A DNA stretch of 15,301 bases from Larix sibirica. Lineage: Eukaryota; Streptophyta; Pinopsida; Pinales; Pinaceae. The position numbers and the translations under genes are program-made. Shown here piece by piece: positions 8,651-15,301 of this stretch. How positions within the stretch are numbered: the first letter of the stretch is position 1; every line of letters starts with the position of its first letter. Under the pieces are notes generated by a model. That model did no database searches and was not told the DNA's origin. It saw nothing but the letters and a program-made list of their open reading frames with translations. Location of the stretch: NCBI GenBank assembly GCA_004151065.3, contig NWUY0300078904.1, positions 1 through 15,301 on the forward strand, in the 5' to 3' direction.

Positions 8651-9900
8651 TCAATGAAACAAGTTGATTGGTTTAAGGAATTCATGTAGCCGGTTTAACA
8701 ATTTCAATCGATGTGGACTGACTACCAGTTGAATTAGGAACAAAGGTTGACTATCAGGTTGAAAATTCAAGAAAAGGTATAGTCGATCTAGATTCTTCAA
8801 GAATATCAAAAGGATAACTATGCAAGTAGACAAAGGAAGAGTTCAATAACTCAATATTTGAAGTGTTCTCATCAAAGATCACATTCCTTCTCAAGATAAT
8901 ATACTGTTTGACAGATTTATACATCTGATAGGTTTTTGATTCATCAAAATAGAACATCATGATGTAAGCATGGCTCTTTGCATCTAATTTATTTCTCTAG
9001 TAATCACTAATGTGTGCCCAAGCAACCCATTCAAAGGTTATGAGGTGTGTGAAAGACGGTTTCCTTCCCGCCACTTCTTGAATGGAGTCATGTCACTGAA
9101 AGCTGTAGTCGAAATAAGGTTTAGGAGGTAGTTTTAGTAGTAAACATCTTCTTCCCGAAATTTGGTCAAAAGCTCTTTAGTTTGGAGTAGACATCAAGCC
9201 ATTTCGACCAAAGTCCCATTCTTCCTCTCTACCACTCCATTCTATTAAAGGGTGTGAGGGACAAATCGCTTCCAAGAAATACCATTCTGTAATAGGTATT
9301 ATTCAAACTGTTGAATCACATATTCTCTACCATTGTCTAATCTCAAACATTTAATAGATTGACCACATTACTTATCATTCAATTCCCTCAATTCCTTGAA
9401 TCTTTCAAATACATGACTCTTATTTTTCAATAAATATACCCATATAAACCTAGAGAAACCATCAATCAAGGTTAAAATATACTTTGAACCTGCTGATGAG
9501 GGTTTGTTCATGCAACAAATATCAATGTGAACAAGTTCCAATCAATCCTGTGGTCGCCATGCTTTCCAGAATCAAAGGGTTCCTGATGTTGCTTTCCAAG
9601 CACACATCTTGTACAAAATTTGTGAGGTGGAACAGTATTTGGGAGATTCTTAACCAAATTCTTTGTTATCATCATCTTAAAACTTTGAAAGTTCATATGT
9701 TTGAGTCAGTCATTCCAAATTTGACTTCGGTCGTCGATCTGAGCAATGATTGTAGTCGGTCCAAAATCATTCCCAGGAGAGTCACAAAACTTATATAGTC
9801 CATATTTTGGATATAGATATCCTACAACAATAGACATCCCCCCATTCTTGAGGTCCTTTACAATAAAATTATCTCACCAGAACTCAACAGTCTTTCCAGT
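8651..9900 (-). pseudogene. copia gag-pre-integrase and integrase domains, broken
   Basis: After the protease the match continues with TGKTVEFW, a gag-pre-integrase stretch, and the zinc-like C-T-R-C-V-L-G-K-Q-H-Q block (about 9610). A frameshift follows, then LELVHIDICC with the first catalytic Asp (codon 9521-9523) and SKYILTLIDGFSRFIWVYLL. The second Asp is in CLRLDNGREY (9335-9337) and the Glu in NGVVERKNGTLVEMA (9227-9229), so the D-D-E residues survive although the frame does not. Stops at 9245-9247 and 9242-9244 replace the usual Q-Q of H-T-P-Q-Q-N-G, and one at 9194-9196 replaces Arg. Further recognisable blocks are MTPFKKW and, at 8960-8651, RRNVIFDENTS and the ESRSTIPFLEFST tail. 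Confidence 0.93.
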
Positions 9901-10143
9901 CTAAATAATTTGAGCAATCGAAAACAAATTTGCACTCAATCTAGGAGCATGATAAACATTGGAAATTGTACCATGTAAACATTCAACATCTTCTCTTCCA
10001 ACAACTGTGAGAGCATAATCATCATCTACATAATTTTTTTGTTCTAGATCTCCACTTAATGAAGAGAACATAGAAGCGTTCTTATCCATGTGATGAGTGC
10101 AACCATTATTGACTATCCACTCAGTCTGAGTGGTGCGGGCATG
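9901..10143 (-). pseudogene. copia aspartic protease with destroyed active site
   Basis: The protease releases Gag, integrase and RT from the polyprotein, using one catalytic Asp per monomer in a D-S/T-G motif. Here the motif region reads TEWIVNNGCTHHMDKNASMF, so D-S-G has become N-N-G (codons 10108-10110 and 10105-10107, both AAT). The downstream flap and C-terminal blocks, TVVGREDVECLHGTISNVYH and NLFSIAQII, are well kept. The segment is in one open frame with the zinc knuckle, starting at 10335 and ending with a stop at 9901-9903. Both active-site changes are explained by single G-to-A transitions. Confidence 0.93.
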
Positions 10144-11070
10144 TAATTCCTGGGAAGTGTTGACATAAAAGGTAAAATTAGCTACAGGTTTATTGATCAA
10201 TCGGGTAGCCGACACATCTTCAAGATGCTTGACCTTTTCTTCCAAATATTTTGTCTTCTTCCAACAAGTTTTCTCCACATGACTCGTCTTTTCACAGTAG
10301 TGACATGTTTTCTTCTTTTGATTGTTCTTGGTCAATGCTAACTCATCAGTATTTCCTTTAGTAGTTTGGTCGATACACTCCTGTCATTTATTTAGGGTTT
10401 CCAATTGACCCTATTCTTTGTTATTTTGTTTGATATTTCCTTTGAGCAAGTGAGCTCAATGTCTGCTATCAATATTCCCTTCATCAAGTATCTTTTGTTG
10501 ATCCTTGATCAATAAATCACAAAAAGGATCAAAAGAAAATTCATTACCATCTTCCTTGTGTGACAATCAACAAGCATGGAATGAGGAGCAAAACACATCA
10601 TAAGGAGTCTTCAGATTCATTAGGACCAGTTCAATGAGGTGTCCATCTTTATTTGGAAAACTTTTCCCACATTCACCCAAGTTCAACTGTATCTCTTTGA
10701 TATGATCTAAATAGTCCTCAATCCTTTCGAAGGAATGGGGTTCCAGAGAGATCAAATCTTTCTATATATGCATTATTTGAATTTCTTTAACCTTATCAAA
10801 AAGTGACTTCAACTTATTCTAGACACCATGAGGATATTCGATCCCACTTGTATGAAAGTGAATCTCCCTTGAAATGTAGGTCGTGATGATCCCAATATCT
10901 TCATACTTCTTTCCGTCAATGAAAAACTTAGCCTGGTCATCTATAGGATATGGAATAACAGTCTTGGTATACTTCCATAGCCCCTTTCTCTTCAATAATT
11001 TTTCCATGTCTGGATCCCAAATTGCATAGTTATGGCCATTTAAAATAACAAGTTCTATCTTGGAAGCCAT
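10144..11070 (-). pseudogene. copia gag with CCHC zinc knuckle, broken
   Basis: The start is the ATG at 11070, about 130 bases after the PBS, giving MASKIELVILNGHNYAIWDP, a typical copia Gag N-terminus. The first segment ends at a stop (10819-10821) where the family has Trp. The match continues with KLKSLFDKVKEIQIM, another stop, ISLEPHSFERIEDYLDHIK, LIELVLMNLKTPYDVF, and a degraded basic region with more stops. An open frame from 10335 then carries the nucleic-acid-binding knuckle C-x2-C-x4-H-x4-C (CHYC...H...C, about 10305-10264), with all four metal ligands intact, followed by a short Lys/Glu-rich helix. The knuckle would bind element RNA in the particle. Confidence 0.93.
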
Positions 11071-11197
11071 CCTTTTGATATCTTACGAATCTGTTCCAAG
11101 TTCAAAGGCTTTAGTTGACAAATCTTCATCCTAGAGTCATTCAACCCTAGATACAACTCAACACAATTTGTGGACAACATGCTAGGAAAAACCAATA

Positions 11198-11209
11198 GTT
11201 TTGATACCA
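11198..11209 (-). promoter_or_regulatory. copia primer-binding site
   Basis: The minus strand reads TGGTATCAAAAC, matching 10 of 12 bases of the common plant tRNA-Met PBS TGGTATCAGAGC. Both differences are G to A. It follows the LTR end ...CCCAACA at 11210 directly. The 127 bases between it and the gag ATG (11071-11197) are the short leader, in which I see no other feature. Confidence 0.85.
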
Positions 11210-11418
11210 TGTTGGGAAAACACCCTTAGTTAGAACAACTAGACAAATTATAGAAGAATAGTAGAAAGGATAATTGATATTCAAAGAATAGAGGTGGTGT
11301 CGAAAGATATTGTTTACAACACTTAAGCACAATGCATTATGATCATAACATCATAATTCACTATCTATTATCCAACATGTGTGTATGTCGTATGTCAATA
11401 CAACCCATAGGGTCATTC

Positions 11419-11425
11419 TTTTATA
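11419..11425 (-). promoter_or_regulatory. TATA box of the copia LTR promoter
   Basis: TATAAAA is read on the minus strand, in the context GACTATAAAAGAATG, near the middle of the 505-bp LTR. This is where the promoter of an LTR element should be, with transcription running toward gag. Activity in this silenced, decayed copy is unlikely. Confidence 0.65.
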
Positions 11426-11540
11426 GTCTCCGGATCTAACAAGCTTCCTTGAAATAAGGAAGATCTGGTCCACAAATAAGGGTCGGTGGTTCTAACTATT
11501 TCCTGAAATACCGCATCATTTTGTTGATTAGTCATTTATT

Positions 11541-11650
11541 CTAGTCGAACTAACCATCCAATCGACTTCCTCATCGACCATTCAATAAACCGATCAATCA
11601 ACCTCTCAGTCGAGCATACAACCAACTGCTCTACTAGTCGACTGTCGACT
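11541..11650. repeat. cluster of TCGAC/GTCGAC motifs in the LTR U3
   Basis: TCGA occurs repeatedly in about 110 bases: TCGAACT, ATCGACTT, ATCGACCA, AGTCGAGC and the pair AGTCGACTGTCGACT at 11636-11650. The spacing is irregular (8 to about 50 bases), and one member looks altered to CGATCAATC. The cluster lies upstream of the TATA box on the element strand, where LTR enhancers sit. Regulatory function is inferred from position only. Confidence 0.5.
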
Positions 11651-11714
11651 TTCAACTAACTATCTTTAGCAGATCCAGAGGTGTGATGAACCTGCATAAC
11701 CTTTGGTTCCAACA

Positions 11715-13162
11715 ATACTTATCCAACCAACATATCAAACCATTAACATTTATGGGAAAAATCGATATGCGTCTTTCACCTATTGATAGTTCACTATTAA
11801 TAAACCGATCCAATAAGTCTAATATGGATATAAGTGGTGTAGTATAAAGTGAATATCATGCAAGCAGATAGATCACTTTTATCTTCAATGTTACATAATT
11901 AGGGATGCACGTGTTGCTATTGAAATAGGTGCTTAAATGGGTTGTGCGGATAATTGGATGGAGGTGGGAATGATCACATAGGTTTTTATAGCAACTGTCA
12001 ACTTCCTCTAATTCCCTTTTCCTTCCTTATGAAATCCAACAAGGGATAAAAGGGATGAAAAATGGCTTTTAATCAAATGTCAAGGGATAAAAGGGATGAA
12101 AGATGGCTTTTAATCAAATGTCACTGCACATATAATCCTTTGGAAAGTTTTTAAGTTGTATGATTTCTAAGTTATTAAATGTTATTCTATTTTTTTATTT
12201 TTGAAATAAATGTTTGAAAGTGAAACAAGGAATTTGAAGGAAGTCGAAAGATTATTTAAAAGAAATAGTCAAATTGAAATGAACATAAGATTAATAAAAA
12301 AATATACATGAATGATAAAGAATATGCAAGACGCATACATAAATGAAAACATAAATCAAGTGAAGTTTTTTATTAGAAATATATTTACTTTTATGATTTT
12401 TAGATGAATAACTATAAAAACAAAAATCAAAGCATAAACAAGAACAAGATAAATATGACTATAATCTTCTTTGTAGTACTTTAAAATCAAAAGGTAGTCT
12501 CAAACCCTTACACTTATTAAACCCTCAAAAGACACCCTACTATCAACATATGTTGTTAAGTCCGAGAGAAAGTATTGAATGGAAAACGAAAGTCGTAAGT
12601 AAACTAAATTTTGGCTCTTAGCATAACTCTCTTTTCTTCTCTCATAATATGCATTTAGGCATTTCTTTTTCTTCTATATCTTCGGCAAACAGTTCGCAGT
12701 TACAAACTACTTTTTCAATAAAAGAATATAATAATAATAAAGGGACATGTGATGCAAGGGAATGAAAGTCAATTTCACAAAATAAAAATTTTGTAAGGTG
12801 AAAATCAAAATATAATATTTGAACATGACAATCAAAGGAGAGGGTCCCATCACCTAAAAAACTAATTAATGCACCTTCATCCCATATGGATCATGAGTTC
12901 CCATGGCTCATACGAGAACCTTATAACTCCCCATATACCTCCATATAAATTGCATCATTCCTTATGCCTCCTCCAATACCTTATATCCCCCTCACCATAA
13001 CCAAAGAAAACGCCATACATAGAACATAACAATCAATGAAATATGTATGCATGAATTATATACGAAAAGTAACAAAAGTGGAAACCATAGCATCATCATA
13101 AACCAAAACACATGTGCCAAAATTGGTGTGTCTAAAAAAGGTGATTGTGTCACCATAATAAT
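11715..13162. other. no gene recognised; AT-rich with one 41-bp tandem duplication
   Basis: This flank lies outside the copia 5' LTR. I see no coding domain on either strand. The stretch from about 12160 to 12460 is strongly AT-rich, and AATAATAATAA lies near 12729. A minus-strand frame at 12992-13276 is low-complexity and hydrophobic, and is made partly from tandem repeats, so I do not call it a gene. Confidence 0.5.
12041..12122. repeat. 41-bp tandem duplication, one mismatch
   Basis: Units 12041-12081 and 12082-12122 are adjacent and differ at a single base (GATGAAAAATGG versus GATGAAAGATGG). Each unit itself contains a short internal repetition, AAGGGATAAAAGGGATGAAA. Near identity points to a fairly recent replication-slippage event. 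Confidence 0.95.
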
Positions 13163-13188
13163 CCATGAATAGTCCCCATGAATAGTCC
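13163..13188. repeat. two exact 13-bp tandem units
   Basis: CCATGAATAGTCC is present twice in a row, at 13163-13175 and 13176-13188, with no mismatch. It lies just left of a larger duplication, so this stretch has undergone slippage more than once. Confidence 0.92.
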
Positions 13189-13200
13189 ACCATAAAAATA

Positions 13201-13298
13201 CATAATGAAATAAATCATTGTTGGCATTGAGGTGAAATAGCACTAAATACATAATGAAATAAATCATTGTTGCCATTGAGGTGAAATGGCACTAGATT
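13201..13298. repeat. 49-bp tandem duplication
   Basis: Units 13201-13249 and 13250-13298 both begin CATAATGAAATAAATCATTG. They differ at about four positions, including GGCATT versus GCCATT and AAATAG versus AAATGG. No transposon or coding feature explains it. Confidence 0.93.
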
Positions 13299-13539
13299 GA
13301 GAGGATAATCATGGGTGTAAGGTACCCAAATTAGGCTACATAATTGGTGTTGGGAAAGAGATCACCATCATCATGCTTATCTAAATAGGGGGTAGCAAGG
13401 AAACTTGGTTGTGGTGAGGTGGGATAGTAGTAGGATCAATAGTGGTTGGGATGTCAACAAAGTTTACAATAAAAGGAGATACAACATGATCTAATGAAGT
13501 GATCTAAGGAGGTATAGATGACACTTGCTTGTCCATCAA

Positions 13540-14219
13540 TCATTTCCCTTTATTTGTACTAAAAATTGGCTCAAGAATGACATCTTTAGTAAGGTAGGGT
13601 GAAGCTGAAGAATCTAAATCAAAATAAATAATCGTAGAGGATTTAGGAACAATAGTCTCATAGTTAATAATTTCCCATCTTATAGTATGAGTAGAAGAGG
13701 GATTAGGGTTAGGCATCCATCCATTTTTAGTAGGTGGGGAAGCTAGCTTTAGTTTAGAAATACTTAGATGTGGCTATAATTAGGCATGGAAGGAAATAGG
13801 GGTAGCTATGCATTAGGATCCCCAAAATGTAAATGGCTATTTTGCGCTAGTTGTGCAAACTCATTAGAATCAACATTAAAATGAAAATAAAATCGAATAT
13901 TTTTCCTTCGACCTCCTCTCCATCTATACCTAGGTTTCTTAGCCTATCCTCTTATGGTGATATGATGATTGCAAGTCCAAAATATCATATAAAAACCAAA
14001 TACAAATGCAAAAGTAACCTTCAATAAGCCTTCTAATCTACTCAATAATGTACCCATTAAGTGAATTACATTGATGCAAGCAAATGCATCTGGCCAAAGA
14101 ATTAATTTTAGATTCATTGATAGTTGGTAAGGAACAACAAGGAAAGGGATACATGTTGGAAGAGGGACATGGACATCATGGCGATCATGTAAGTGAGAGT
14201 AGGCATAAGGGCCAACCAT
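13540..14219 (-). pseudogene. unidentified decayed coding-like stretch
   Basis: Two minus-strand pieces have protein-like composition. An open frame from ATG at 14219 reaches TAG at 13944-13946. Beyond that stop the same frame stays open for 45 codons, including a basic segment KPRYRWRGGRRKNIRFYF and then HFNVDSNEFAQLAQNSHLHF, to TAG at 13806-13808. After a frame change, 77 further codons (13773-13543) are open; they are rich in Ser, Thr, Pro and Asn (KLASPPTKNGWMPNPNPSST, IRWEIINYETIVPKSSTIIY) and stop at 13540-13542. An Arg-rich patch followed by a polar tail could suit a nucleic-acid-binding Gag-like protein, but I recognise no family. The 14219-13947 part is Leu/Phe-rich and may be chance. 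It could be gag debris, an exon remnant or non-coding. Confidence 0.3.
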
Positions 14220-15301
14220 CTACATTATAATAGAGCTACAACTAACTCTATTTCTGTATAAACAATAATGCCAATATATCAAAATGGAATATTTATTATA
14301 TAAATAAATGGCCAATTAAAATTAACTCTATAAGTAATATGGTATCCCTTTAATTGACTTGTGTGTATCAGTAAATAACTAAGCCATAATTAAAAAATGA
14401 AAAATGTATGGAATATGCATGGGCATGAGTGCCATGAAGTATGGCTTGCAAAGGGTACAATGCAATGCCCAAAACACAAATTTTAACAATGTATAACCTG
14501 ATACAGACATGAACCAATAAAGCATGCAAAATATTTCATAGGGAAAACAAATTGAACATTAAGCTATTAGAATTTGTATGGTGCAAAGGAGGATTTGTAA
14601 GGCAAGGTAAATCAACCCATGGCGAACCATCGAATTAGGCATATCGTGCTTCTTAAAATGTTGATAACAAAATCAAATTCAAGGAGAGGAAACTTCCAAA
14701 GAAAGGCTTGTGTGCTAGATAAAAGAACAAAATGAAATAGTCCAATCTAGGCTCATGTATTATAGAATGTAGTCTAAAAAATAACGTTAATAATTCCAAG
14801 GGAAATACCAAATCCATGAAATCCACGTGCAATGGACAAATCAAATGTACAATGAGCAGAAAGGTCTCAGGCATAGGACAATCTTATTGTGGATGGTTCA
14901 AGGAGAATGACTAGAGGTTTACCTAGGTCAAAAACACAATGGTGGGGTTAGGTATACAATTAAAAAGAAAGATCGAGGTCTATCTCAACCAACATGATGT
15001 TTAGCTTTAGTCCATTCAATTAAGTTTAAAACAAATTGTTTTGGAGAAAGTAACTACCAAAATGAACTAGGCTTGGACTATTGGCATTTCAAGCAACCAA
15101 AAGATACATGCAATGGATTGAGTCCTAAGTCTCAATAGAATGTAAATTGAAGGCATGGGTATGGGTTGAGCATAGTTCACCATTTTCATTTATTATTTTT
15201 ACATGAACAACAATGAAAAGATCCAAGAAACAAAGTAACCAAAAAAGGGTAGGCCCATTAGAGAAATTTTGAGGTAAAAAATGGGCCTCAAAACAAAAAA
15301 A
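14220..15301. other. no gene recognised
   Basis: Six-frame reading shows only short frames with no recognisable motif. A minus-strand frame at 14653-14874 is Leu/Phe-rich without a domain. No LTR ends, primer-binding site, RNA gene or tandem array stands out. The window ends in AAAACAAAAAAA, which could be a simple A-rich run. Confidence 0.5.

Larger units (their letters stand above)
7879..11714 (-). mobile_element. Ty1/copia LTR retrotransposon, 3'-truncated and decayed
   Basis: On the minus strand the order is 5' LTR (11714-11210), PBS (11209-11198), leader of about 130 bases, gag, zinc knuckle, protease, gag-pre-integrase, integrase and RT. This gag-PR-IN-RT order defines Ty1/copia. The element stops within RT just after the YVDD region. 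The remainder of RT, RNase H, polypurine tract and 3' LTR are gone, so no target-site duplication can be matched; the flank beyond the 5' LTR is ATACT (11715-11719). Homology by eye is to the large group of plant copia elements whose Gag begins with a MASKIE-like motif. There are many stops and a few frameshifts. Confidence 0.93.
11210..11714 (-). repeat. 5' LTR of the copia element (505 bp)
   Basis: The segment begins TGTTGGGAAAAC at 11210 and ends GGTTCCAACA at 11714, so it has the 6-bp terminal inverted repeat TGTTGG/CCAACA and the canonical TG...CA ends. It abuts the PBS at its inner end. A TATA box on the element strand lies at 11425-11419, giving a U3 of about 290 bp and an R-U5 of about 210 bp. 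No second copy of this LTR occurs in the window, so the assignment rests on ends, PBS and gag position rather than on a matching pair. Confidence 0.85.

Noticed and set aside
9484-9798. Plus-strand 104-codon open frame, the longest on that strand
   Set aside because: It is antisense to the gag-pre-integrase and integrase region; the minus strand has the recognisable domain.
11147-11332. Minus-strand 61-codon frame
   Set aside because: It runs across the LTR end and PBS, which are non-coding in copia elements.
12992-13276. Minus-strand 94-codon hydrophobic frame resembling a membrane protein
   Set aside because: Much of it is translated tandem repeat in AT-rich DNA; the Phe/Leu/Trp-rich composition is what such sequence gives by chance.
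14653-14874. Minus-strand 73-codon Leu/Phe-rich frame
   Set aside because: No recognisable domain; consistent with random AT-rich translation.

Overview
The window looks like nuclear DNA of a seed plant with a large, transposon-rich genome. A gymnosperm such as a conifer would fit, but that is inference: the sequence shows only AT-rich DNA packed with decayed plant-type LTR retrotransposons. I find no intact host gene, rRNA, tRNA or CRISPR array, and nothing bacterial. Every recognisable coding stretch is broken by stops and frameshifts, and all of them read on the minus strand.

Layout, left to right. (1) 1-2234 is the 5' internal part of a Ty3/gypsy element on the minus strand. A primer-binding site (2217-2229) sits next to an LTR end (TGTTGG at 2235). 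It is followed by about 800 bases of leader and a gag pseudogene (1416 down to 1) that runs off the left edge. (2) 2235-3964 starts inside that element's 5' LTR, whose outer end I could not place. (3) 3965-5430 is a second, separately decayed gag of the same gypsy family. (4) 6439-6997 is a gypsy integrase fragment from yet another copy, because its order relative to the second gag is wrong for a single element. (5) 6998-7790 is non-coding. (6) 7772-7888 is a small 32-bp tandem array. It sits exactly where (7) a Ty1/copia element (7879-11714) is cut off. That element still has its 5' LTR (505 bp, TGTTGG...CCAACA), a PBS, gag with a zinc knuckle, protease, integrase and the first part of reverse transcriptase. 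It has lost the rest of RT, RNase H and the 3' LTR. (8) 11715-15301 has no recognised gene. It holds several short tandem duplications and one decayed, unidentified coding-like stretch (13540-14219).

None of these elements can move by itself. Damage includes protease D-S-G changed to N-N-G, RT YVDD changed to YVDY, a gypsy integrase glutamate changed to lysine, and many stops at sites where the family has CGA, CAA, CAG or TGG. Most of these changes, and those in both primer-binding sites, are C-to-T or G-to-A, as expected for long-methylated, silenced repeats. I found no new biological system. The best leads are the 32-bp palindromic array at the copia truncation point, the paired gag copies, and the unidentified ORF remnant near 13.5-14.2 kb.
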